A stretch of 64,000 nt of DNA from Nostoc sp. LEGE 06077 (GTDB taxonomy: Bacteria; Cyanobacteriota; Cyanobacteriia; Cyanobacteriales; Nostocaceae): assembly GCF_015207705.1 (NCBI RefSeq), contig NZ_JADEWI010000023.1:1-64000 (forward strand). Reading direction: 5' to 3'. Of this stretch, positions 26,934 to 35,734 are shown piece after piece; the stretch's first letter is position 1; the number at the start of each line of letters is the position of its first letter. The position numbers and the translations under genes were made by a program. The notes beneath the pieces were generated by a model. It saw nothing but the letters and a program-made list of their open reading frames with translations, was not told the DNA's origin and made no database searches.

Positions 26934-29402
26934 ATGACTACATTTCTCACAGACTCCACTGATATTAACCGGATTCATTTCTCCTCAAAACTGAATTTAA
27001 AGCAACGTAGTGAATTGGGACAGTTTTTTACTCCCGCCCCAGTTGCTAGGTTGATGGCGAGACAATTCAGCAATTTATCTGGTCATATTAATCTTTTAGA
27101 TCCGGGGGCTGGAGTTGGTGCGTTAACTGCTGCATTTGTCGAACAACTATTAGCAAATCCTCATAATGTAGAAAGTTGTTTGCTCACAGCTTATGAAATT
27201 GAATCAGTTTTTATACCAGCTTTGAGACAATGCCTGACAGAGTGTTGTATCGCTTTAGAAAAAATCGGAATTACAGCAAATTATTGCTTATATCAAAAAA
27301 GTTTTATTCAGGATATTAGTGAAATAGATTTATCACTTTTTAATCAGTCATCTAATAGCTTTACCCATGCAATTCTTAACCCACCTTATAAAAAAATTAA
27401 TAGCCAATCAATAGAAAGAAAAATCTTGTCACAATTAGGAATAGAAACTGTAAATTTATATAGTGCATTTGTTTGGCTAACTGTTTTAAATTTGTCTGAC
27501 AACGGAGAAATAGTTGCTATTACGCCTAGAAGTTTTTGCAATGGCCTTTATTTTAGACCTTTTAGGCAAGCTTTTTTGCAAACTATGGCACTGGCTAAAA
27601 TTCATCTTTTTGAAAGTCGTTCAGCCACTTTTACAGAAGATAAGGTATTACAAGAAAATATTATTGTTCACGCAATTAAAATACAAACCAGACATGATTG
27701 TGTAGAAATTACTAGAAATATCGATAGCAAGTTTGATGAATTTTTAGAATTAAGATATGTTCCTTATAGTCAAGTTGTTGATCCTCATGATTCTGAAAGT
27801 TTTATTCATATTGTGACCAACTCTCTTGAAGATTATTTGAGAGCGCAAATTAATAAATTCTCATTTACTTTAGATGACCTTGGTTTAGAAGTTTCAACGG
27901 GGCCAGTTGTGGATTTTCGGCTCAAATCAGCGTTGAGAACTTGCTGCGATGATAACAGTGTGCCATTGATTTATCCAGAAGCGCTCAAGGCCGGGAAAGT
28001 ATATTTTCCCCCTAGAAATCCTCGTAAAGCGATCGCTATTACACAAAACTCAGAAACAGCAAAATGGTTAGTCCCTTCAGGTTGGTATGTTTTAACAAAG
28101 CGGTTTTCTGCTAAGGAAGAAAAACGTCGTGTTGTGGCTGCCGTGTGTCCTCATATTTATTCTCCTGTAATTGGTATAGAAAACCACTTAAATTACTACC
28201 ATGCTCACGGTCAAGGAATAAACCCCGATTTAGCACGAGGTTTAACAGCATTTCTCAATTCAACTTTATTAGATAGTTACTTCCGCCAATTTAGTGGACA
28301 TACACAAGTTAACGCCACAGATTTGCGTCAACTTAAATACCCCAGCAAAGATGATTTAATTCGATTAGGAAGCCAAATTGGTGATTCTCACTTAGATCAG
28401 GAGCAACTTGATCAAGTTGTACATCAAACTTTGTCGATTATGAGCGAAGCCATAAATGCAATTCAGGCGAGTAAACGAATTGAGGAGGCGTTAGCAATTC
28501 TCAAAGCTATTTCTGCTCCTAAAGCTCAACAGAACGAACGATCTGCATTGTGTTTACTGGCTTTAGCAGACATTCGCCCTAAAACACCTTGGGATCAAGC
28601 AACAGCACCAAGACGTAGAATTACAGAAATGATGGATTGGTTTCGTGATCACTACGGTAAACAATATGCACCGAATACACGCGAAACAGTGCGGCGACAG
28701 ACAATGCACCAGTTTGTGCAGATGGGGATAGTTGTGGAGAATCCAGATCAACCGGAGCGACCGATTAACAGCCCAAAATGGTGTTATCAACTTCATCAAC
28801 AAGCATTATCACTAATTAAATCCTACGGTTCTGCACAATGGGAAGAAGCTCGTCACAATTATGCTATTTCAGCGACAAATTTATTGCAGGACAGAAAGCG
28901 AAATAGACCAATAATTCCTGTAACACTACCTAATGGCCAAGCTATTCAGCTTTCATCAGGTGGACAAAACTTATTAATCAAGGACATTTTAGAAAGTTTC
29001 TGTCCCAAATTTACACCAGGAGGTTTTGTTATTTATGTAGGTGATGCTGGAGATAAGTTTATTATCAATGAAACTCAGAAACTCCGAGAACTGGGAATTG
29101 AGATAGACACTCACGGTAAAATGCCAGATGTTGTAGTTTACCATGAACAACAAGACTGGTTGATATTAATAGAGGCTGTGACAAGTCACGGCCCGGTAGA
29201 CTTGAAACGTCGCAATGAATTAAAGCAACTGTTTCAGTCCACTCGTAAAGGATTAGTGTTTGTAACTGCCTTTCCCAGTCGCCAAGAAATGACTCGATAT
29301 CTAGCTGAGATTTCTTGGGAAACAGAAGTGTGGGTAGCAGATCAACCTGATCACATGATTCATTTTAATGGGGAAAGATTTCTCGGCCCGTATGAAAGCT
29401 AA
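26934..29402 (+). CDS. Fused type II restriction-modification protein: N6-adenine methyltransferase plus BsuBI/PstI-type endonuclease
   Basis: An 822-residue single-chain R-M enzyme. Residues 25-530 are an adenine DNA methyltransferase: LGQFFTPAPVARLMA, SAM-binding LLDPGAGVGALTAAF (54-68), catalytic AILNPPYKK (NPPY 149-152), and a target-recognition region. Residues 545-650 resemble the winged-helix N-domain of BsuBI/PstI enzymes (PRRRITEMMDWFRDHYGKQY). Residues 673-822 are the endonuclease domain: GGQNLLIKDILESF, GKMPDVVVY (D732) and LILIEAVTSHGPVD (E747). In the known PstI and BsuBI systems methylase and endonuclease are separate genes recognising CTGCAG, so that specificity is inferred here. 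It starts right behind the thiC terminator. A/T-rich codons suggest transfer. Both halves look intact. Confidence 0.9.
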   Translation: MTTFLTDSTDINRIHFSSKLNLKQRSELGQFFTPAPVARLMARQFSNLSGHINLLDPGAGVGALTAAFVEQLLANPHNVESCLLTAYEIESVFIPALRQCLTECCIALEKIGITANYCLYQKSFIQDISEIDLSLFNQSSNSFTHAILNPPYKKINSQSIERKILSQLGIETVNLYSAFVWLTVLNLSDNGEIVAITPRSFCNGLYFRPFRQAFLQTMALAKIHLFESRSATFTEDKVLQENIIVHAIKIQTRHDCVEITRNIDSKFDEFLELRYVPYSQVVDPHDSESFIHIVTNSLEDYLRAQINKFSFTLDDLGLEVSTGPVVDFRLKSALRTCCDDNSVPLIYPEALKAGKVYFPPRNPRKAIAITQNSETAKWLVPSGWYVLTKRFSAKEEKRRVVAAVCPHIYSPVIGIENHLNYYHAHGQGINPDLARGLTAFLNSTLLDSYFRQFSGHTQVNATDLRQLKYPSKDDLIRLGSQIGDSHLDQEQLDQVVHQTLSIMSEAINAIQASKRIEEALAILKAISAPKAQQNERSALCLLALADIRPKTPWDQATAPRRRITEMMDWFRDHYGKQYAPNTRETVRRQTMHQFVQMGIVVENPDQPERPINSPKWCYQLHQQALSLIKSYGSAQWEEARHNYAISATNLLQDRKRNRPIIPVTLPNGQAIQLSSGGQNLLIKDILESFCPKFTPGGFVIYVGDAGDKFIINETQKLRELGIEIDTHGKMPDVVVYHEQQDWLILIEAVTSHGPVDLKRRNELKQLFQSTRKGLVFVTAFPSRQEMTRYLAEISWETEVWVADQPDHMIHFNGERFLGPYES

Positions 29403-29680
29403 AATGTTTAACTAGCTATTTCCATATCACTACTGTTATCGTTTTCAGTATTTCCAGTCTTCTCACAATTCAGGCTGAAATACAGCTTCACGATCGCCTC
29501 TTACATCACCCTCAACAGCCATATAGCCTGACTTTGCTGGAAATATTTTAAGATAGCATCAGGATAAGGGTTAAATTTTGGTTATTCTCAGATATTATAT
29601 GATGCTGAATTTAATTAGGTATTTTGCTACGATCGCTGTTTGATTGATCTAACTGTGATAGTGGTAAATTTATAGTAAGT

Positions 29681-30055
29681 ATGTTAATAAAACGCAAAAG
29701 CCGAAGTATTGCTGCTATTCTCGCTTTTTCTGGTACACTCACCGTTTCAGGATTACACAAGTTTTATTTGGGACAGCCGGTGTGGGGTATTTTATATGTT
29801 CTACTTTCTTGGACACCAATCCCCAAGGTGGCTAGTGCTATTGAAGGTGTTTGGTATTTAGCTCAAGATGAAGAAGCTTTTGACCGAAATTTTAATCAAG
29901 GGAAGTCAGCTGTCAAGTTTTCTCAACAAACAAGTAATCAGGTGGAAAGCATCGCCAAAGCTTTGCGTGAGTTAGATACACTCCGTCAAGATGGTTTGAT
30001 TTCTGAATATGAATTTGAGCAAAAGCGCCGCCAGCTGCTTGACCAAATTTCTTGA
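29681..30055 (+). CDS. TM2 (NINE) membrane protein with SHOCT-like tail
   Basis: The 124-residue protein has two membrane helices joined by the TM2 loop: RSIAAILAFSGTLTVSG, then LHKFYLGQPVWGILYVLLSW. The G-x-H-x-F/Y-L-G pattern is characteristic of the family. The cytosolic C-terminal part is a helix followed by a SHOCT-like motif (LRELDTLRQDGLISEYEFEQKRRQLL), a short module often attached to such proteins. The function is unknown. Its stop codon touches the possible TTG start of the next gene, and the two are probably translated from one message. Confidence 0.85.
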   Translation: MLIKRKSRSIAAILAFSGTLTVSGLHKFYLGQPVWGILYVLLSWTPIPKVASAIEGVWYLAQDEEAFDRNFNQGKSAVKFSQQTSNQVESIAKALRELDTLRQDGLISEYEFEQKRRQLLDQIS

Positions 30056-30066
30056 TACAAGTAAAT

Positions 30067-30603
30067 ATGATGCAAAACTGGCTACCTTTAAACTTCAAGT
30101 TACAAAAACTCCGCGCCAAATTGCTGAATGATCCTTATTATCGGTTGCAATCTGGCGAGGAAATTCAAATAGCGGCACAATTGGGTATCCGTATTGATGT
30201 GAATCAAGCAACGGTGGATGATTGGTTGCGCTTACCGGGTTTGTCGATTCACCAGGCGCGATCGCTTGTCGAACTCTCCCGTTCTGGGGTTAAATTTTAC
30301 TGTATCGAAGATATTGCCGCAGCTTTGAGTTTACCTGTGCAAAGACTCAAGCCATTAGAACCACTGCTGCATTTTGTTTACTATGACAATGAGTCTCTAG
30401 TTCATTCAACTCATTTAGTTAACCCAAATACCGCCACAGTCGAGATGTTGGCGCAAACACCATTTATTGATGTATCTCTGGCTCAAGCTGTGGTGGAAAA
30501 TCGCCTAGCAGCTGGAGCATACCGTAATTTAGCTGATTTTCAGCAAAGATTACAATTGTCTGCCGAAGCGATCGCTCAATTAATGTATTTTCTGCGATTT
30601 TAA
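30067..30603 (+). CDS. Helix-hairpin-helix protein, ComEA-like
   Basis: Residues carry two helix-hairpin-helix units that bind DNA non-specifically: GIRIDVNQATVDDWLRLPGL (near the N-terminus) and LVNPNTATVEMLAQTPFIDVS, each followed by the typical hairpin and second helix (ARSLVELSRSGVKFYCIEDI; AQAVVENRLAAGAYRNLADF). ComEA-type proteins bind incoming DNA in competence, but there is no signal peptide or membrane anchor here, so a cytosolic DNA-linked role is more likely. I chose ATG 30067; a TTG at 30052 overlapping the previous stop is possible. It is probably co-transcribed with the TM2 gene. Confidence 0.82.
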   Translation: MMQNWLPLNFKLQKLRAKLLNDPYYRLQSGEEIQIAAQLGIRIDVNQATVDDWLRLPGLSIHQARSLVELSRSGVKFYCIEDIAAALSLPVQRLKPLEPLLHFVYYDNESLVHSTHLVNPNTATVEMLAQTPFIDVSLAQAVVENRLAAGAYRNLADFQQRLQLSAEAIAQLMYFLRF

Positions 30604-31377
30604 TTCATCGTGGGTTGCTATTTATCATTTGCTATTTCTGGACTAAATTCAGTCAACATACACAGCTTTATCAAATTATTTATTAATTAAAAGATCCCTA
30701 TTATGAACTCCTTGATCCCTGTCTTAGTTCATCAGGTGGGGAACTAATCTTTATCGCAATTGCCCGTTAGATTAGGATAAAAAATAATCATCAAATACTT
30801 ACTATAAGGGACTTTCAGGGGAATTTTCTCTTTTTTGCTATATGGCTTTTTTGTGTATTTGTTATGTCTAACAATTAATATCAGCTTTCTTTATTTGGCT
30901 GATAATTATTTCTACATTGTCTTGTATATATAGACTTCACAAGTAATTATCAAGGAATGATGACATTTATCTAGCCGTATTCATAAAAACTTATTTCCCA
31001 AAATATTTTATATATATATTCCCTTGGTTAAAAAGTGTTAAGAAATTCTTATTAAAAAATATTGCTACTACTTGATTTTGTTGTTAACGTGTGGTTAGCA
31101 ACGCTGCTGATCAATGCTCTAAATCTAAAAGAGGTAAAAATTATGAGCCATATCTATTCAGCCAATTGCGTGAAGTATTAATTTGCTATCTGGAAAGCAG
31201 AGGATTTCTGCAATGCAGATTGACACAAAAATATCTCATTGCTAAAAGCTGAGTTCTCCTCTGCAATTCAACAATAATCGATGATTTATCTTACCCGCGG
31301 GAAACGAGTAGCTGTAATTGCATCTATCTGCAAGCCGAAAACGCGGACTAAGACTTAAATTCTGGAGATGAAAACTG
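30604..31377. other. 774-base leader region of the SDR gene with a possible micro-ORF
   Basis: No standard gene fits. A 12-codon frame (31143-31181, MSHIYSANCVKY) has a well-placed AGAGG (31130-31134) 8 bases ahead of its ATG. Downstream, GCAGAGGA at 31197-31204 is reversed as TCCTCTGC at 31257-31264. The arrangement could be a long 5' leader of the SDR gene, but this is speculative. The left 500 bases are A/T-rich and featureless. Confidence 0.45.
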
Positions 31378-32253
31378 ATGAAGATTCAAGGTAATGTTGC
31401 TCTAATAACAGGGGCTTCTCGTGGTATTGGCAGAGCGATCGCCCTAGCACTCGCGCAACAAGGAATGAAACGCCTAATTTTAGTAGCACGCGATCGCCGA
31501 AAGTTAACTGAAGTCGCCCAAGAAATTGAAGCGATGGGAACAGAAGCCGTAATTATGACACTAGATTTAACCCGCGCCACTGAAGTAAATATTGCTGTCG
31601 CGCAACTATGGCGCAATCATGGCCCAATTAATCTACTAGTGAACTGTGCGGGAGTTGCATATCAAACCTCGTTCTTGCGTTCTAAACTCTTTCAAGTGCA
31701 AGAAGAACTCTCGGTGAACTTATTGGGAATGTACACCCTCACCAGTCTTATAGCCCGACGGATGGCCAGCCAACGACAAGGGACAATTGTCAATGTCTCT
31801 AGTTTAATGGGGAAAGTCGCTGCACCGACAATGGCAACATATTCAGCTACAAAGTTTGCCATCTTAGGATTTACCCAAGCCTTGCGTCAAGAACTAGCCG
31901 AGTACAATATTCAAGTCAAAGCCTTATTACCTTCTCTCACCGACACAGATATGGTGCGCGACTTGCAACTATTCCGTTGGGTGATCCCGATGACACCGCA
32001 ACAAGTAGCGCAAGCATTAATTGTTGGATTGCAGAATGATGCACCAGAAATTTTAGTCGGATGGCAAAGTCATCTAGCTGTGTGGTGTCAACGCCTCGCC
32101 CCTTGGTTGTTAGAGTTGATTTTAAAAATTGCCACACCGCCAAAACAGCAGCAGCTTGCAGAGAAACCCAGCTTATTAAGCAGACTTAATCGTTTCTGTG
32201 ATGTTTTGCTATCTAGAAACGTGGCTCCCTTAGCCTCTGCACGTAAGTCTTAA
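31378..32253 (+). CDS. Short-chain dehydrogenase/reductase
   Basis: Classical SDR of 291 residues catalysing an NAD(P)-dependent oxidation or reduction. The cofactor motif is TGASRGIG at 11-18, with DLTR, NCAGVA (89-94) and the active-site set S141/S142 (NVSSLMG), Y155 and K159 (YSATK). It is about 40 residues longer than the minimal SDR fold. The hydrophobic C-terminal segment (LAVWCQRLAPWLLELILKIA) suggests membrane association, as in some lipid-acting SDRs. A good ribosome site (TCTGGAGATG) precedes the ATG. It is followed after 45 bases by a GH57 gene. The substrate cannot be read. Confidence 0.93.
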   Translation: MKIQGNVALITGASRGIGRAIALALAQQGMKRLILVARDRRKLTEVAQEIEAMGTEAVIMTLDLTRATEVNIAVAQLWRNHGPINLLVNCAGVAYQTSFLRSKLFQVQEELSVNLLGMYTLTSLIARRMASQRQGTIVNVSSLMGKVAAPTMATYSATKFAILGFTQALRQELAEYNIQVKALLPSLTDTDMVRDLQLFRWVIPMTPQQVAQALIVGLQNDAPEILVGWQSHLAVWCQRLAPWLLELILKIATPPKQQQLAEKPSLLSRLNRFCDVLLSRNVAPLASARKS

Positions 32254-32298
32254 GAGATTGTAGGACGCGATCGCCTGTCGCAACAATAAAGATACAGT

Positions 32299-33825
32299 AT
32301 GAGGGATGAAAAGTTTTATTCCTCATACTTTATGCTTTCCTTAACTACAACTGTTCCCCCAGAAATCATTGATGGCTTACCAAGTATTTCTGGTTGGGAA
32401 AAAGAGGTGCTTGCTGTAGTCAATCACAGTGAACCTGTTTTTTTACCCTCAACTAACATCAAGTTAGAGGATGTCAATGCAGTATTTGCGATCGCTTTGC
32501 ATATGCACCAGCCAACCATCCCTGCGGGACATAATGGCGAACTGATCAGCAATCTGCAATATATGTTTGAACATCCCAACGAAGGGGATAACCACAACGC
32601 TGCGCCTTTTGCTTATTGCTACAGCCGGATGGGAGACTTTATTCCCGAACTCGTCAGCCAAGGTTGCAATCCCCGCATCATGTTAGATTACTCTGGCAAT
32701 TTGTTGTGGGGATTGCGTCAGATGGGACGCAACGATATCCTTGACAACCTCAAACGGATTACTTGCGATCGCGCTTATCAACCTTACGTTGAATGGTTGG
32801 GAACAATGTGGAGTCATGCGGTTGTTCCTTCCACACCCATACCCGATATTAAATTACATATTATTGCTTGGCAACAACATTTTGCAGCTATTTTTGGCTG
32901 GGAAGCATTGTCGCGAGTCAAAGGTTTTTCACCGCCAGAAATGCACCTACCAAATCACCCCGACACTCTATTTGAATTTATTAAATCTCTGAAAGAATGT
33001 GGCTATCGTTGGTTACTTGTCCAAGAACATTCTGTAGAAACAATCAATGGTGAACCCCTAAGATATAAACATTTGCCACACCGCTTAATCGCTCGCAATT
33101 CCCAAGGCGAAACAATTAGCATTACCGCCTTAATTAAAACTCAAGGTTCTGATACAAAATTAGTTGCTCAAATGCAACCATATTACGAAGCGAAAACACT
33201 CTCCAAACAAAAAGTAGGAAATTTATTAATCCCACCAATAGTTAGTCAAATTGGTGATGGGGAAAATGGCGGCGTGATGATGAATGAGTTTCCCAGCGCT
33301 TTCAAACAAGCTTGGTGGGATATTGTCAATCATGGCGGTGGTAAATCCGGCGTTGTCGGTGTGTGCGGCACAGAATATTTAGAGTTAATCGCAGCCGCAG
33401 GTTGTAAAACTGAAGATTATCCTGCTTGCCAACCAGTAGGACAACATCAAATTTGGCAACGAGTTTCCCTAGATAATTGTCAACCTGAAGCTGTAGAAAA
33501 TGCCATTCAAGAGTTAAAGCAAATCAATCCTAATTTTCACATGGATGGTGCTTCCTGGACAAATCATATTAGTTGGGTAAAAGGATATGAAAATGTGTTG
33601 TCTCCAATGAATCAACTCAGCAGCTTATTTCATGAAAAAATAGATAAATTACTGCTAAATGATGGATCTGAAGCCATTACAAAAAAATCTCAATATCGCC
33701 AGACATTACTATATAATTTCTTGCTACAAACAAGCTGTTTTCGATATTGGGGACAAGGTACTTGGACAGATTATGCCAAAGAAATTTATCAACGTGGGGA
33801 GACTTTGCTGCAAGCAAATTTATAA
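32299..33825 (+). CDS. Glycoside hydrolase family 57 protein
   Basis: Retaining alpha-glucan hydrolase or transferase of the GH57 family, cytosolic, 508 residues. Recognisable blocks are FAIALHMHQPTIPAGHNGEL (family opening), DNHNAAPFAYCYSRMGDFIP, PRIMLDYSGNLLWGLRQM, a GFSPPEMHLP segment expected to hold the catalytic nucleophile, and GENGGVMMNEFPSAFKQAW. Characterised members act on glycogen-type or branched alpha-glucans, so a role in glycogen turnover is likely. The first ATG is 32299; an ATG at 32332 (MLSLTTTVPPE) is a good alternative. The 3' end (WTDYAKEIYQRGETLL) is duplicated as a fragment just downstream. Confidence 0.88.
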   Translation: MRDEKFYSSYFMLSLTTTVPPEIIDGLPSISGWEKEVLAVVNHSEPVFLPSTNIKLEDVNAVFAIALHMHQPTIPAGHNGELISNLQYMFEHPNEGDNHNAAPFAYCYSRMGDFIPELVSQGCNPRIMLDYSGNLLWGLRQMGRNDILDNLKRITCDRAYQPYVEWLGTMWSHAVVPSTPIPDIKLHIIAWQQHFAAIFGWEALSRVKGFSPPEMHLPNHPDTLFEFIKSLKECGYRWLLVQEHSVETINGEPLRYKHLPHRLIARNSQGETISITALIKTQGSDTKLVAQMQPYYEAKTLSKQKVGNLLIPPIVSQIGDGENGGVMMNEFPSAFKQAWWDIVNHGGGKSGVVGVCGTEYLELIAAAGCKTEDYPACQPVGQHQIWQRVSLDNCQPEAVENAIQELKQINPNFHMDGASWTNHISWVKGYENVLSPMNQLSSLFHEKIDKLLLNDGSEAITKKSQYRQTLLYNFLLQTSCFRYWGQGTWTDYAKEIYQRGETLLQANL

Positions 33826-33857
33826 ACTTACAGCGGATTTTATATGAATAAACCACA

Positions 33858-33887
33858 GTAGGGTGGGCATGATCATGCCCACCCTAC
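33858..33887. repeat. Perfect 30-bp palindrome after the GH57 gene
   Basis: GTAGGGTGGGCATGA is followed directly by its reverse complement TCATGCCCACCCTAC. It can form a strong cruciform or hairpin in either transcript and probably ends the GH57 message. Its inner 16 bases recur at 33982-33997. Confidence 0.75.
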
Positions 33888-33896
33888 AAGCTTTCT

Positions 33897-33956
33897 TGGA
33901 CAGACTATGCCAGAGAAATTTATCAACGAGGTGAAACTTTATTACAAGGATACTGA
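33897..33956 (+). pseudogene. Duplicated 3'-end fragment of the GH57 gene
   Basis: An open run of 19 codons plus stop (WTDYAREIYQRGETLLQGY) matches the last residues of the intact GH57 protein just upstream (WTDYAKEIYQRGETLLQANL). Differences between the two copies are mainly at synonymous positions. The similarity begins a few bases earlier (ACAAG...CTTGGACAGA). It has no start codon and lies between two palindromes sharing a core. It is a remnant of a tandem or related copy, not a gene. Confidence 0.85.
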
Positions 33957-33979
33957 TCAATTAACAATATATTAGTAAG

Positions 33980-33999
33980 AAGGGCATGATCATGCCCTT
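33980..33999. repeat. Perfect 20-bp palindrome with the same core
   Basis: AAGGGCATGA followed by TCATGCCCTT. The inner GGGCATGATCATGCCC is identical to the core of the palindrome at 33858-33887. The two flank the duplicated GH57 tail. Confidence 0.75.
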
Positions 34000-34122
34000 G
34001 CTAGGAGCTTGCTTGTAAACTTAATTAAATGTTATTCAAATTATGATTTAATGTGAATTAAACTTGAGTGTTAGATAATCAAATTTTAATTTTTATCTAA
34101 ATATTGAGTGAGAAGTAACAAA

Positions 34123-35505
34123 ATGTTGTGCCAAAAATGGCAACTATTGTTAGGAACTATGGCACTAGTGTTGCCATTAACGTTTAGTTTAGCTCATCCA
34201 AAAATAGGGATAAATCAGGCGATCGCCCAAAATCCCATTCCCGTACAACGCCAACATCGTACAGCCCTAATTATTGGCAATTCCAATTACAAATTAGCCG
34301 ATACATTAGTTAATCCCGTCAATGATGCCACAGATATTGCTAACTCATTACGGCAATTGGGATTTGATGTCACACTCCTCAAAGATGCAGATTTGCGCCA
34401 GATGGAAGAAGCAATTGAAAATTTTAATCGCCACTTGCGTCAAGGTGGAGTAGGATTATTTTACTTTGCTGGCCACGGAGTGCAAGTAGACGGAGAAAAT
34501 TATTTAATACCTGTTAGTGCGCGACTAGAACGAGAACAAGATGTCCGTTATGAAGCGATGGCGATGGGTAAAGTTCTCAACGTTATGGAAGATGCAAATA
34601 ACGATGTCAACGTTATTATTTTAGATGCTTGCCGAAATAATCCCTTTGCGCGTCAATGGCGTTCTCTACAACGCGGGTTAGCTGCACCAACCCAAGCAGT
34701 TAAAGGTACACTCATTGCTTATTCTACCGCACCGGGAAAAGTTGCTTTTGATGGAGACGGGCGCAATAGCCCTTATACTACAGCTTTATTACAGAATATG
34801 AAAGCTCCTAACTTAGATGTGGAGCAAATGTTTAAGCAAGTGCGGGCTGATGTTCTCAAAACAACTAGTGGTAAACAAACACCTTGGGAATCGTCCTCTT
34901 TAGTTGGTTCCTTTGCTTTTAATTCCACAAATGAGAGTAACAGAAATAATATGACATCTTCTGTCACAACACCCCAATCATCCCGCACTCAAGAAATAAT
35001 TAATACTCCACCAACTCCGATTACATCGCCTACGCCGCCGTTAGCTTCACCAAGAACAAATTATTTTGCTCAACAGCCGAGTTTAGTTGAGGTAAAAACA
35101 GATGACAATCAAGCCAAAGCTTTAGGTACAACTTATTCCTTTACAATTAATTTACCAGAGGATGCTGGTACTGCACTGCAAAAAATTACAATTAACCAAC
35201 GCGAAGGTGCAGAATACATTCGCTTTCATCTCAAAGAAAGTGTCGCCTTTAAAGGAGGGCGTTCTCAAAAAAGAGAAAAACTCCAATTAAAAGATATCAG
35301 CAGCGATCGCCAAACCCAAACAATATCATTCACTTTTGATCCTCCAGTATCCCCTGGGGCAAAAATTACCATTGCTTTAAAAGCCCAACAAAATCCCCAA
35401 CGCGGTGGTGTTTATCTCTTTGGCGTGACAGCATTCCCAACAGGAGAAAAACCGCACAGTCAATTTTTAGGTTTTGGCAGATTACAGTTTTATCAGCATA
35501 TTTAA
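34123..35505 (+). CDS. Exported caspase-like protease (orthocaspase) with DUF2808 domain
   Basis: A C14-type cysteine peptidase. A signal peptide (LLGTMALVLPLTFSLAH ... QAIAQ) predicts export. The p20-like domain begins RTALIIGNSNYKLADTLVNP and has the catalytic histidine in YFAGHGVQ and cysteine in IILDACRNNPFA. These are residues 123 and 175 counted from an upstream GTG at 34108, or 118 and 170 from the ATG at 34123 that I prefer. A P/T/S-rich linker (PPTPITSPTPPLASP) leads to a C-terminal DUF2808 domain (SFTINLPEDAGTALQKITI ... GVYLFGVTAFP). Orthocaspases cleave after basic residues. Pairing with DUF2808, usually a secreted beta-domain, points to an outer-envelope role. Confidence 0.9.
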   Translation: MLCQKWQLLLGTMALVLPLTFSLAHPKIGINQAIAQNPIPVQRQHRTALIIGNSNYKLADTLVNPVNDATDIANSLRQLGFDVTLLKDADLRQMEEAIENFNRHLRQGGVGLFYFAGHGVQVDGENYLIPVSARLEREQDVRYEAMAMGKVLNVMEDANNDVNVIILDACRNNPFARQWRSLQRGLAAPTQAVKGTLIAYSTAPGKVAFDGDGRNSPYTTALLQNMKAPNLDVEQMFKQVRADVLKTTSGKQTPWESSSLVGSFAFNSTNESNRNNMTSSVTTPQSSRTQEIINTPPTPITSPTPPLASPRTNYFAQQPSLVEVKTDDNQAKALGTTYSFTINLPEDAGTALQKITINQREGAEYIRFHLKESVAFKGGRSQKREKLQLKDISSDRQTQTISFTFDPPVSPGAKITIALKAQQNPQRGGVYLFGVTAFPTGEKPHSQFLGFGRLQFYQHI

Positions 35506-35734
35506 GATATTTTATACTGACTACTTTATAACTATAGGAATCATATTTGATATTTAAAAAAACTCAGTACAGTTTCTATTCCCTGTTCCCTACCTTCACG
35601 AGTAAGTTCAGAAATCAAATCAGATTGCTATATTAAGGTTAAATGGGCAATGTCGAAATTTTGGTCAAAATCAGATTTTTATATGATCGATATTACCCAC
35701 CACTCTCAGCCACTAATTTTTTTTCCTTACACCC

